Assembly (NCBI GenBank): GCA_003641345.1
Contig: QNAD01000032.1
Span: 1-10,713 of the forward strand
Origin: Candidatus Zixiibacteriota bacterium
Lineage (GTDB): Bacteria > Zixibacteria > MSB-5A5 > GN15 > FEB-12
Reading direction: 5' to 3'
Length of the DNA stretch: 10,713 nt
Below are positions 1-7,821 of this stretch, one piece after another. The translations under genes and the position numbers were made by a program. The notes beneath the pieces were generated by a model. It was not told the origin of the DNA, ran no database searches, and saw nothing but the letters and a program-made list of their open reading frames with translations. The stretch's first letter is position 1; each line of letters begins with the position of its first letter.

Positions 1-1106
1 CTAAGAAAAAAATTGTTTTAGTAGTTGGTGCACGGCCAAATTTCATGAAATCGGCACCACTCTTAAATGAACTTGAGAAGAACAACGATTTTTTTGAAAA
101 TATACTAATCCATACAGGACAACATTACGATTCTAATTTGTCTGATTTTTTCTTTGAAGATCTTAAAATGCAAAAATCAGACATATATCTTGGAATTGGG
201 TCAGGAACTCATGCTGAACAGACTGGTAATATTATGATAGCTTTAGAAAAAGAGCTTATAAAAATACAACCGAATTTAGTAATCGTTTTCGGAGATATAA
301 ATTCCACTTTAGCGACTGCAATTGTTACATCGAAATTAGATTTGAAATTAGCACATATCGAAGCGGGACTTCGTTCATTTGACAATAGAATGCCTGAAGA
401 AATAAACCGAATTGTTGCCGATCGATTAGCTGATTATTTGTTTGTTACAGAGAAAGTTGGGGTTGATAATTTAATAAATGAAGGAGTAGCAAAAGATAAA
501 ATTCATCTATGTGGTAATATTATGATAGATGCTTTGATGAATAATATTAAATTAGCCAAAAAATCAAATATACTTACTAAACTTTCATTAAACAGCAAAG
601 AATTTGTTACTGTGACTTTGCATCGCCCTTCAAATGTTGACAATAAAGAAATTTTTGAAAAGTTGATCGGCATATTGCTTGAAGTTTCTAAAAAATATAA
701 AATAATATTCCCGTGTCATCCGAGAACATATAAAAAATTAAAAGAATTTAGTATATTAGATAAAGTGAGTAGTGATAATTTTAGAATCATTGAACCGCTT
801 GGATATCACGATTTTTTGAAACTGATGGAATCATCAAAATTCATTATTTCTGATAGTGGCGGTATTCAAGCTGATGCCACTTATTTGAAAATCCCTTGCC
901 TAACATTAAGAAAAACTACCGAACAACCATCTACGATTGAACAGGGGACCAATACCTTGTGTGGTAATTCTAAAGAACTTATTAAAGAGAAAGTTGATGA
1001 AATCATTTCGGGGAAATATAAATCTGGTGAAATGCCAGATTTGTGGGATGGAAAAACCTCGGAACGAATAGTTAAAATACTCAGGGAGAAACTGTACTTT
1101 ACTTAA
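1..1106 (+). CDS. wecB: UDP-N-acetylglucosamine 2-epimerase (non-hydrolysing), 5' end cut by window edge
   Basis: The enzyme interconverts UDP-GlcNAc and UDP-ManNAc in the cytoplasm, supplying a precursor for surface polysaccharide. The reading frame is already open at base 3 and encodes KKKIVLVVGARPNFMKSAP. The GARPNFMK motif is the N-terminal signature of the family, so the ATG at 45 is an internal methionine and the true start lies just upstream of the window. Counting from that ATG, the family's catalytic and binding residues are present: the GD motif (Asp84), HIEAGLRS (Glu106), MPEEINR (Glu118/119), TLHRPSNVD (His193) and SDSGGIQADA (269-278), followed by EQPS and GTN near the C-terminus. 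Length is normal, at about 367 residues plus the missing start. It is the first of two + strand genes and probably shares a transcript with the flippase 120 bp downstream. The wecC-type dehydrogenase that often accompanies wecB is not in view. The family call is secure. The final sugar used is not known. Confidence 0.95.
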   Translation, partial: KKKIVLVVGARPNFMKSAPLLNELEKNNDFFENILIHTGQHYDSNLSDFFFEDLKMQKSDIYLGIGSGTHAEQTGNIMIALEKELIKIQPNLVIVFGDINSTLATAIVTSKLDLKLAHIEAGLRSFDNRMPEEINRIVADRLADYLFVTEKVGVDNLINEGVAKDKIHLCGNIMIDALMNNIKLAKKSNILTKLSLNSKEFVTVTLHRPSNVDNKEIFEKLIGILLEVSKKYKIIFPCHPRTYKKLKEFSILDKVSSDNFRIIEPLGYHDFLKLMESSKFIISDSGGIQADATYLKIPCLTLRKTTEQPSTIEQGTNTLCGNSKELIKEKVDEIISGKYKSGEMPDLWDGKTSERIVKILREKLYFT

Positions 1107-1123
1107 GCCAATTTTATTTAATA

Positions 1124-1142
1124 GCCATAATTTAATTATGGC
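1124..1142. repeat. Perfect inverted repeat (8-bp arms, 3-nt loop) after wecB
   Basis: The arms GCCATAAT (1124-1131) and ATTATGGC (1135-1142) are exact reverse complements around the loop TTA. The repeat lies 18 bp after the wecB stop codon. The + strand continues with AAAAATTTTG, so it lacks the immediate U-run of a standard intrinsic terminator. It could be a transcript-stabilising or weak pausing hairpin between wecB and the flippase gene. Confidence 0.5.
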
Positions 1143-1226
1143 AAAAATTTTGATGGAGATGAAGTTGATAAATTATATTAAATTTATTATTGCTATTTCT
1201 ACTAATTTCATTGCATTATAAAAATA

Positions 1227-2552
1227 ATGATTGGCTATCTCAGAAGTAAGTTTGCTCAAGGAAGTTTTTCCAGAAATGTTTTGGATTTAATGAGCGGTTC
1301 GGTTGTGGCTCAAATAATTACTGCTGCTGCTGCTCCAGTTCTTACACGTATATATTTCCCTGATGAATTTGGTGTATTAGCGTTATATACATCAATTGTA
1401 TCAATTGGTGCAGTTGTTCTTTGTTGGCGATATGACTTTGCAATAGTACTTCCTGAAGATGATATGGAAGCGGCTAATTTGTTAGCTTTATCTATAATTC
1501 TAACATTTTTCATGTCCGGAATTTCTGCTATAATAGTGTTATTTTTCAGGGAATCATTAGCTAATATACTAGATATGCCTTCTATCACTCCTTGGTTGTT
1601 ATTCTTGCCAGCCAGTTTTTTATTTATGGGAATTTATCAAACATTAAATTCATGGCATTTGCGAAAAAAACATTTCAAAATAATTTCTGCTTCGAAAATT
1701 GGACAAGCCTCTGTTACAGTTAGCATACAAAGTGTTGTCGGTTTTATTAGAGAGTCTGGAATATCCGGATTAATTGGCGGATTTATATCTGGTTGGTTTG
1801 TTGCCGTTATAGTGCTCAACTGGAAAGGTTTTACTAATGATTTAAAGTTTATAATAAAATCAATAGACAAAAGAATCATGGTGAAAACTGCTCGTCGCTT
1901 CAAAAAATATCCGAAATATTCAACATGGGCAACATTTATAAATACACTTTCATTATCATTACCTGTATTATTTATCTCACGATATTTTGATGCAGATATA
2001 CTTGGACAATATGCCCTCTCATTAAGAGTTCTTCTAATTCCATTAAATCTGATTGGTGTCTCAATTGGACAGGTGTATTTTCAAAGATTAGCAAAGGAAA
2101 AACAAGTTAGTAAAGACATATCCAGAACAGTAGAAAAAACATTTATAAAACTTCTTTATTTTGCAATACCGGGTTGTCTTATATTACTGTTATTTTCTCA
2201 AAACTTATTCGAAATTATTTTTGGCAATGAATGGAGTACCGCAGGTGTATTTACTCAAATTTTAGCACCAGCTATGGCTATTAGATTTATTACTTCACCT
2301 CTTACAACAACTTTTGGAGTTTCCAATCGCCAGGAGATTGCAGCTATTTGGCAAATTTCTCAATTAATATCTACTACTTCATTTTTGTTTGGGAGCCTTA
2401 TTTTTAATGATCCTATAGCAACGATTTATGCGTTACAGATCAATGATGTTCTTCTTTATACAATTTACCTAAAAGTAGTATTTAAAATCAGCAATGCCAG
2501 TTTTCTGAACGCGTTTCAAAATATATTCAAAAAAAATACTGCTCATATTTAA
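1227..2552 (+). CDS. wzx: Wzx-type polysaccharide flippase (MOP superfamily membrane protein)
   Basis: This is a 441-residue integral inner-membrane protein of the polysaccharide biosynthesis/Wzx family, which moves undecaprenyl-linked repeat units from the cytoplasmic to the periplasmic face. Hydrophobic stretches suggest about 12 membrane segments, at roughly 22-42, 45-67, 85-107, 122-142, 160-178, 180-197, 233-252, 255-283, 308-327, 340-360, 370-395 and 398-420. The N-terminal region with PVLTRIYFPDEFGVLALY followed by RYDFAIVLPED is typical of this family: the cation-rich first loop and the D/E pair after helix 2 are common in O-antigen flippases. The ATG at 1227 has no obvious Shine-Dalgarno sequence, and the frame is closed upstream by a TAA at 1203. 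It follows wecB on the same strand and converges with the glycosyltransferase gene that ends at 2864. Flippase substrate specificity cannot be read from sequence. The symbol wzx is used in its generic sense. Confidence 0.88.
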   Translation: MIGYLRSKFAQGSFSRNVLDLMSGSVVAQIITAAAAPVLTRIYFPDEFGVLALYTSIVSIGAVVLCWRYDFAIVLPEDDMEAANLLALSIILTFFMSGISAIIVLFFRESLANILDMPSITPWLLFLPASFLFMGIYQTLNSWHLRKKHFKIISASKIGQASVTVSIQSVVGFIRESGISGLIGGFISGWFVAVIVLNWKGFTNDLKFIIKSIDKRIMVKTARRFKKYPKYSTWATFINTLSLSLPVLFISRYFDADILGQYALSLRVLLIPLNLIGVSIGQVYFQRLAKEKQVSKDISRTVEKTFIKLLYFAIPGCLILLLFSQNLFEIIFGNEWSTAGVFTQILAPAMAIRFITSPLTTTFGVSNRQEIAAIWQISQLISTTSFLFGSLIFNDPIATIYALQINDVLLYTIYLKVVFKISNASFLNAFQNIFKKNTAHI

Positions 2553-2863
2553 ATATAAATTTAAGAATTTTACACTGGTTAAAATAATTTATTGTTTGTG
2601 TAAGTATAAGTGTTTTTGGCTGGCTGTCGCTTTATCCTGTGATTATTCAACAAATTACAGCATGTGTGAATTCAATTGATCTCTTACCCGAAATATTAAT
2701 GAATTATAACATTGTATTATATAATGTAATTTTAGTTGTTTCAAAAACATTAATTTATCTGTTGAATTTGGGTTGCTTTGCGAATTCATTTCTGAGCTTT
2801 TTATTAATATTGTATGAATTAAGGAGAAATAATAATCAGGAGATAACTCAAGCCGAAATTGGA
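2553..2863. other. Convergent intergenic region with no supported gene
   Basis: These 311 bp separate the 3' ends of the flippase gene and the - strand glycosyltransferase gene. The sequence is AT-rich. A + strand reading frame beginning with GTG at 2639 runs through it and on into the antisense of the glycosyltransferase gene, to 2974. It encodes a hydrophobic-looking peptide but has no ribosome-binding site and no recognisable domain, so I do not call it a gene. A weak hairpin (TTTTA / TAAAA around CACTGGT) sits shortly after the flippase stop, without a following T-run. No strong bidirectional terminator was found. Confidence 0.5.
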
Positions 2864-4192
2864 TTATTTGTCCGAACTCAAAATTTCAAGGAATTTTTTG
2901 TATTGAAACTGACGACTGTATTTGTTAATATTAAAACCCTTATAAAATTGGGTAGTATCAATTTCTTTTTTTAGAATTGGACGCAATTTATCACACATAT
3001 TCTGATGGTTAGTAATATCCATAATAATGCCAAGATTATTCTCTTCTGTCAATTTAGCCGCTTCCATATTATTGGGACCAATCACGATTATCGGTTTTCT
3101 GACAGCTAAATATTCAAAGAATTTACCTGTAATTACTTCATCAGCCCCATCAATTTTAGAATGAAATATGAGTAGGTAATCCATTCTGTGCATAATTCTA
3201 AGAGCGTCAGTGTGTCCAATTCCCTCGTTAAATTCTACTCGCTCTTCAAGTTCTTTATATATAAATTGTTTTATGTTCGCAGGGATAGAGCCATAGAAGT
3301 ATAATTTAACTTTAAGATCTTTTTTGTTTTCATTTAATACTTCTTTTAGAGCTTTCACAAAATTGCTTGGGTCTCTCCATTCAGAACCGATGCCACCAAA
3401 ATAACCCATGCATATTGTATTATTATCCTTATCAAAAGTACTTGGGTTTACGTTAACTTTTCTAATAATCATAGAATCATCAAAGCCGTTCATTATCAAA
3501 TGGGCTTTGTTCTTTATGAAATCACCGTATTTTTTAGCTATCTTATCAAGCATTGGTTGCGATACATAGGTAAAATAATCTGCAGACTTAAGCACATTTT
3601 TTTCAAGTGATTCGTTGAATTTTTGGAATGGTTTAAGCTTTTTTTTAAAAATTCCAGTTGTATTCCAACTGTCCCGATAATCGACAATTAATTTTATCTG
3701 ACCATTGAAACGTTTTTTTAACTCGGGTCCAATTAGTTGCATGCTATGCGAAGGGCTGGAAATAATAACATCTCGAATATTATTGATTTCAATTAACTTA
3801 ATAGCCTTCCTGAGATATTTATTAATAAAATAGCGGTTAATATCGGGAACTGAAATTTCATGAATAATATTTTTTGCCCAACTAAATAATAAGGACTGTA
3901 TGCTTTTTTCTGATTTTATATTTGAAAGTTTATCCTTTGATAATTGAGATTGATTCCATGATCTACATGCTCGATTGGTTAATTCGTCATAGATATATGT
4001 ACAACTAAACTTTTCAAGAACTCTTTCGTAACCAAAATAATCTACAATCTCATCGCCTCTGGCGGATAAAACAAAAACCTGATATTCATTTTCATTCAAA
4101 AATTCAGATAGTTTCAATATTCGCATTATACCACCGGGAGAATTGTAGTATGGAAGGAAATCACGGCATATTATTAAAATATTTTTATTCAA
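2864..4192 (-). CDS. Glycosyltransferase, GT4-like (GT-B fold)
   Basis: This is a putative cytoplasmic sugar transferase that extends the lipid-linked glycan. The N-terminal Rossmann half begins NKNILIICRDFLPYYNSPGG, the usual opening of GT4 enzymes of the WcaI/WbuB-like kind. It then has DYRDSW and YVSQPMLDKIAKKYG, where the acceptor domain joins the linker. The C-terminal donor half has MGYFGGIGSEWRDP and GKFFEYLAVRKPIIVIGP, the glutamate-containing nucleotide-sugar binding motif. The open frame reaches a TTG at 4222 (452 residues), but the TTG at 4192 (442 residues) gives the family-like start and is preceded by a GGGTG element 8 nt away. No ATG is available before the conserved core, so a TTG start is needed either way. 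It is the last gene of the - strand unit, after the largest gap (163-193 bp), and so may have its own promoter. The donor and acceptor sugars are unknown. Confidence 0.88.
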   Translation of the reverse strand: MNKNILIICRDFLPYYNSPGGIMRILKLSEFLNENEYQVFVLSARGDEIVDYFGYERVLEKFSCTYIYDELTNRACRSWNQSQLSKDKLSNIKSEKSIQSLLFSWAKNIIHEISVPDINRYFINKYLRKAIKLIEINNIRDVIISSPSHSMQLIGPELKKRFNGQIKLIVDYRDSWNTTGIFKKKLKPFQKFNESLEKNVLKSADYFTYVSQPMLDKIAKKYGDFIKNKAHLIMNGFDDSMIIRKVNVNPSTFDKDNNTICMGYFGGIGSEWRDPSNFVKALKEVLNENKKDLKVKLYFYGSIPANIKQFIYKELEERVEFNEGIGHTDALRIMHRMDYLLIFHSKIDGADEVITGKFFEYLAVRKPIIVIGPNNMEAAKLTEENNLGIIMDITNHQNMCDKLRPILKKEIDTTQFYKGFNINKYSRQFQYKKFLEILSSDK

Positions 4193-4301
4193 TTTATCAA
4201 CACCCGAATAACTGTTACACAAATTTACAAATGAGCTATTTATCTTAATCTATCAACTAGTTGTGTGAGAATAACTCCAAATTCATTTGAAGGCAAGCTA
4301 A

Positions 4302-4365
4302 AGATATGAAATGACATTTCCAGATATGTGAATTCTCTTTATAGATATTACTACTATCTATATCT
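4302..4365. repeat. Phased AGATAT repeats with an inverted copy, upstream of the GT4 gene
   Basis: AGATAT occurs at 4302-4307, 4322-4327 and 4343-4348, at steps of 20 and 21 bp (about two helical turns). The first two copies extend to AGATATG. The inverted form ATATCT is at 4360-4365. The last part also forms a 7-bp-arm inverted repeat, TATAGAT (4340-4346) and ATCTATA (4356-4362), with a 9-nt loop. The cluster lies between the stop of the deacetylase gene and the start of the glycosyltransferase gene, about 80-175 bp upstream of the latter. It could be an operator array or a weak terminator-like hairpin. In AT-rich DNA such repeats can also arise by chance. Confidence 0.3.
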
Positions 4366-4385
4366 GTTTAATAAATTCGCTTACA

Positions 4386-5816
4386 TCATGTTGACGCTGA
4401 TGTTTGCCACCGCTTCAGAATAAAGTTCACAACATCATGCATATTGGTGATCCATATATCTGTGTCTTCAGCAAGGTATTTAAGTAATTCAGGATATGCT
4501 TCCCCATAAGTTTTAAATTCACTGCTTGTTGGCAAAGAGGTTCTTACATGCCAATTGATAGCTCCCAAACCTTTGTATTTTTTTAAAATTTCAATTTCTC
4601 TTTTAATTAAATCTAAACCTTCATCTACAGTAGTTACAGGATTTAGAAAAATATTGCCATCCATTATGAACGCAGGAACCTGAATAGTTTTAATAAGTTT
4701 TTGGTTAATTCGTGACCATGGGTAGTACGGCATAGCAACATTACGGCGAAATCCCATCATATCCATAAATGCAAGTGATGAATCATACTTGAAACCTGCT
4801 TTCTCGTGGTATTCCAGAGTTCTTTCAATATTATCTCCTAAATGCCAGTAATGATGTCGTTGACCAATAATTTTAACACCTGATAAATGTTCCAATTTCT
4901 CTTTTTCCCATAAAAAATGATCAGCGCTTTTATAAGCGTTATAACTGGAATGAAGACCTATTTCAAAGCCGTGTTTTTTTATCTGTTCAAAAACATTATT
5001 AAATTTTTTCTTTTTAATGTTATATGTTACGTCAGTGTTATATTGTGCTATTGAATCAGAAACATTACGTGATGCAAAAAAGAAAGTTGATTTCATTCCT
5101 AATTCTTTTTCCAAATTTATAATTTGTTCAAAATTCCAGTAGTTCTGTTGTAGAAACGGAAATTTGAAGAGATATTTCCCATAACCAAGCACAGTTTTAA
5201 TTGATTTAAAGTAATTTTTCTTTTTTAGGTGTTCTGTAACAGTTTTATGTCTGACATATAAATCATTTTTGAAACACCGCCTATCAGGAACATCAACATC
5301 ATGAGTAAGAGCAATAGCACATTTTTTTCCAACAGGCCACATTTGGATTCCAATATTGCCGGTTCTAACCTCTATAAGTTTTGAAAGAAATAAGATATAA
5401 GCATTAACAATCGGAATGCTAAATATATCATGTTGAAATTGATAACTATCAACTGCCATTAGCCTGGAATGTTGGTCATCACTTATGATATTATCATTTG
5501 CATAATCAATTAATAAATAACGGATAGCATTTATTATATCAAATGGAACAACTTCAGAGTTATAATTGTTAAATCCACCGACGAGTAAATCTTGCCAAAT
5601 CACATCATCTTTTTGCAGATTATCAATAGATTTATTGATGTCTGGAATTCTAATTTTGTAATTTAACTTTTCTGGATTGTTACCATAATAGATATCTACT
5701 GATGTATAATTATTATTGGAGAATTTCTTAGCTTTGAGACCTATCGTTCGAAAAATAAAATCAAACACGTATTCTGTTTCCGGCGAACTATCTTCCGAGT
5801 AATAAGTCATTATCAT
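4386..5816 (-). CDS. NodB-fold polysaccharide deacetylase family protein with a distinct N-terminal domain
   Basis: This 476-residue protein is probably a metal-dependent N- or O-deacetylase acting on the polysaccharide or its precursor. The first 160 residues form a separate N-terminal domain, seen in other deacetylases of polysaccharide loci (it resembles the DUF7033 type), with no catalytic motif I recognise. The NodB-like part starts with ALTHDVDVPDR (169-179), where Asp173 and Asp175 occupy the catalytic base and metal-ligand positions. It continues with HGFEIGLHSSYNAY (His289), GQRHHYW (Arg320), GFKYDSSLAFMDMMGFRR (341-358) and NWHVR (His423). In motif 2 the usual second His of HxxxH is replaced: HSSYN is seen, and this subgroup commonly has HPSYN. 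There is no signal peptide, so a cytoplasmic location is inferred. The ATG at 5816 follows AAGGTG at 4-nt spacing; a second ATG at 5810 would have the better spacing of 10 nt. The stop codon is TGA, unlike the TAA of its neighbours. Confidence 0.82.
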   Translation of the reverse strand: MIMTYYSEDSSPETEYVFDFIFRTIGLKAKKFSNNNYTSVDIYYGNNPEKLNYKIRIPDINKSIDNLQKDDVIWQDLLVGGFNNYNSEVVPFDIINAIRYLLIDYANDNIISDDQHSRLMAVDSYQFQHDIFSIPIVNAYILFLSKLIEVRTGNIGIQMWPVGKKCAIALTHDVDVPDRRCFKNDLYVRHKTVTEHLKKKNYFKSIKTVLGYGKYLFKFPFLQQNYWNFEQIINLEKELGMKSTFFFASRNVSDSIAQYNTDVTYNIKKKKFNNVFEQIKKHGFEIGLHSSYNAYKSADHFLWEKEKLEHLSGVKIIGQRHHYWHLGDNIERTLEYHEKAGFKYDSSLAFMDMMGFRRNVAMPYYPWSRINQKLIKTIQVPAFIMDGNIFLNPVTTVDEGLDLIKREIEILKKYKGLGAINWHVRTSLPTSSEFKTYGEAYPELLKYLAEDTDIWITNMHDVVNFILKRWQTSAST

Positions 5817-5883
5817 ATAACACCTTTAGCGTTTTATGCAATACTCATATGTATTGACTATATATTTTCATTATGATTTTAAA

Positions 5884-6963
5884 TTAAATTGTAGTGCCTT
5901 CAGTCCATAATCCATTGATATACCAATTGTTTATGTCATATAAGTAATCTTCATCCTCAAATGAGATATTTCTAATGATGAATGGCATAAAACCACTGCT
6001 TGTAAAGCCACTCTTTTTTAATAATTTGAATGTTTTGTTTATCAGATCATTTTTGACATTGCCAACAAAAGAAATGTAAGCAATTTTTTCTTTACACAAA
6101 TCAGTCATTATTTTTTCAAGCAAAAAAATACCAGCCTCCGTATCTTCAAACGTAAAATCAGATAGGTAGGCTGTTATACGATCCTGACTATTAAAATAGC
6201 AATAGGCTTTTAACCGTTCACCCTGGTAAAGAAAATATGTTTTATATTCAATAAATGGATTATTATGTATTCGCCAACGCATAAATATTTCATCTTGATA
6301 GAGATGTATCAAATTTGGATATTGATCTCTTAAATGTTTATAAAAAATATCCATATCTTTTATATCTATTAATTTTTGCTTAACGGAATAATTGTCCGAT
6401 TTAGATTTGATATTCCTTCTTTTAAATGATGAAGTTATATGCTGGTAGGAAACTAGCATTGATTTGACAATCTTCTTAAAAATGTTTCGTTTAGAATAGA
6501 AAATATCCCTCTGAGCTGCACCAAAATTCAAGGAAGTTGTTAGCTTATACATAGCGTCAACATATACATGAAAACCAAGCTTTTTTTCCATGACTTTAAC
6601 TGCTGTAGTTAAGCCAAACACAAAACGCATTCCTTTTTTCTCACATTTATCCATTGCATATTCATACAGGTCATGAAATATTGTTTTTCCACGGTAATCA
6701 GTATCCAACAAACTATTTTCACTTTTTGAACAGAGAAGATTTTTGCCTTTTAAAACTGTAATAATTGGAAGCATTCCTTGGGTCGAAATAATCCTGTTTT
6801 CATCCAGAGCTACTGTAAATACATAATTATCTGGGTACTCGCTTTTATATTCCCATAACCATTGTTCTGATGTTCGTTTGTCATTATATAACCTATTGTG
6901 AAAGGATATAACTTCTTCGATATCAGAAGTTTTGACTTCTCTGTATTCTATATTAACATTCAT
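5884..6963 (-). CDS. GNAT-type N-acetyltransferase (two-domain)
   Basis: This 359-residue protein is probably an acyl-CoA-dependent transferase acting on an amino sugar of the glycan. The N-terminal half is a GNAT fold: acidic residues in the first helix region, then the acetyl-CoA loop in SLLDTDYRGKTIFHDLYEYA (84-103, with the Q/RxxGxA-type loop at YRGKTI) and FGLTTAVKVMEKKLGF (116-131), the usual motif-B end of the fold. The C-terminal half (about 195-359) has FMRWRIHNNP and ends in a second GNAT-like pattern (EKIMTDLC through KLLKKSGF). Tandem layouts of this kind are common for acetyltransferases in polysaccharide loci. The ATG at 6963 has a GAGAG element just upstream. It sits 93 bp after the reductase gene and 67 bp before the deacetylase gene in the same unit. 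The substrate is unknown. Transfer of an aminoacyl rather than an acetyl group cannot be excluded. Confidence 0.78.
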   Translation of the reverse strand: MNVNIEYREVKTSDIEEVISFHNRLYNDKRTSEQWLWEYKSEYPDNYVFTVALDENRIISTQGMLPIITVLKGKNLLCSKSENSLLDTDYRGKTIFHDLYEYAMDKCEKKGMRFVFGLTTAVKVMEKKLGFHVYVDAMYKLTTSLNFGAAQRDIFYSKRNIFKKIVKSMLVSYQHITSSFKRRNIKSKSDNYSVKQKLIDIKDMDIFYKHLRDQYPNLIHLYQDEIFMRWRIHNNPFIEYKTYFLYQGERLKAYCYFNSQDRITAYLSDFTFEDTEAGIFLLEKIMTDLCKEKIAYISFVGNVKNDLINKTFKLLKKSGFTSSGFMPFIIRNISFEDEDYLYDINNWYINGLWTEGTTI

Positions 6964-7056
6964 GATAACTCTCTTTATACTGTAAAATAATTGTTTCCAG
7001 TTTCTTTTCTTAAAAAATGTAATCTACTAATAACATACCGACTGTATTTACGATTT

Positions 7057-7746
7057 TTATAAATAAAGGCCTCCGTTAAGATGTACCGTTTGTCCTGCCA
7101 TATATGGAGTATTGATAAGAAATTCGATTGTATTAGCCAATTCTTCAGCGGTTCCAAATCTCTTTAAGGGGATTTGTTTTTTCATGATTTCTTGAATATC
7201 ATCAGGCACCTGGGAAATCATGCCTTTGTCCGTATAGCCCAGAGCAATACAAAATGGGAGAATGTTATCCTTGGCACCTTCGGCAAGCAATCCCTTTGCG
7301 GCTGTTTCTAAAGCTACTTTTGACATTGCATATCCTATTGTGCCAAACACGCTAAGATGTGCTACAACAGAGCTAATAAATATAAATCGTCCATATTGTG
7401 CTTCTTTCATTTTTGGCCAGAGAGAGTGAATCAATTTCAAGCCACCGATAGTATTTAACTCATATTGTTTTTTAATATCCTCCATATTAATTTTCTTGAA
7501 AGCACTGCTTATAGAGACACCTGCTAAATGAATAATGTTAACATTATCAGAGACTTTATTAAGTAATTCGTCTGGAATTTCATCTTTAGCTAAATCACAT
7601 TGAATTAAATCAACTCCGTTCACCGTAGGTTTTTTTTTGTTATATAGTCCAATAATATTATTATTTCCTCTTTGTCTCAGCTCACTAATTAGGCCATTTC
7701 CCAAACCACCAGATGCTCCTGTAATAATTACTTGTCCTTTAATCAT
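7057..7746 (-). CDS. Short-chain dehydrogenase/reductase (SDR), FabG-like
   Basis: This is a 229-residue classical SDR, probably an NAD(P)H-dependent reductase of a keto group. The cofactor motif is TGASGGLG (9-16), with CDLAKDEI (50-57) following the second strand. The usual NNAG is replaced by HLAG (73-76). The catalytic tetrad is complete: Asn98, Ser126 in FISS, Tyr139 and Lys143 in GYAMSKVALE. LNGG (223-226) is the standard C-terminal FabG-like ending. The ATG at 7746 is preceded by a good Shine-Dalgarno sequence AAAGGA (complement of 7755-7760) with 8-nt spacing. It lies between two acetyltransferase genes. Length and motifs fit a FabG-type ketoreductase better than an extended sugar-nucleotide epimerase/dehydratase. 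It may act on a keto-sugar intermediate or on an acyl chain such as a 3-ketoacyl donor. The sequence does not decide between these. Confidence 0.9.
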   Translation of the reverse strand: MIKGQVIITGASGGLGNGLISELRQRGNNNIIGLYNKKKPTVNGVDLIQCDLAKDEIPDELLNKVSDNVNIIHLAGVSISSAFKKINMEDIKKQYELNTIGGLKLIHSLWPKMKEAQYGRFIFISSVVAHLSVFGTIGYAMSKVALETAAKGLLAEGAKDNILPFCIALGYTDKGMISQVPDDIQEIMKKQIPLKRFGTAEELANTIEFLINTPYMAGQTVHLNGGLYL

Positions 7747-7821
7747 ATTATAAATCCTTTCATATTATAAGTAATGTACTGTAATTATTTATTTTCAATA
7801 TATCTTAACCTCCAAAATACT

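Noticed and set aside
45..1106. ATG at 45 as the true start of wecB
   Set aside because: The frame is open upstream, and the bases before this ATG encode the conserved VVGARPNF motif of the family.
1310..1903. Two - strand frames (1310-1588 and 1637-1903) opposite the flippase gene
   Set aside because: Both are antisense to the conserved membrane-protein coding sequence, with no independent support.
2639..2974. A + strand frame encoding a hydrophobic 111-residue peptide across the convergent junction
   Set aside because: GTG start without a ribosome-binding site, the last third is antisense to the conserved end of the glycosyltransferase gene, and no domain is recognisable. AT-rich spacer DNA easily gives such a peptide.
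6975..7157. A - strand 60-residue frame between the SDR and GNAT genes
   Set aside because: Most of it overlaps the C-terminal coding part of the SDR in another frame, and it has no ribosome-binding site or motif.
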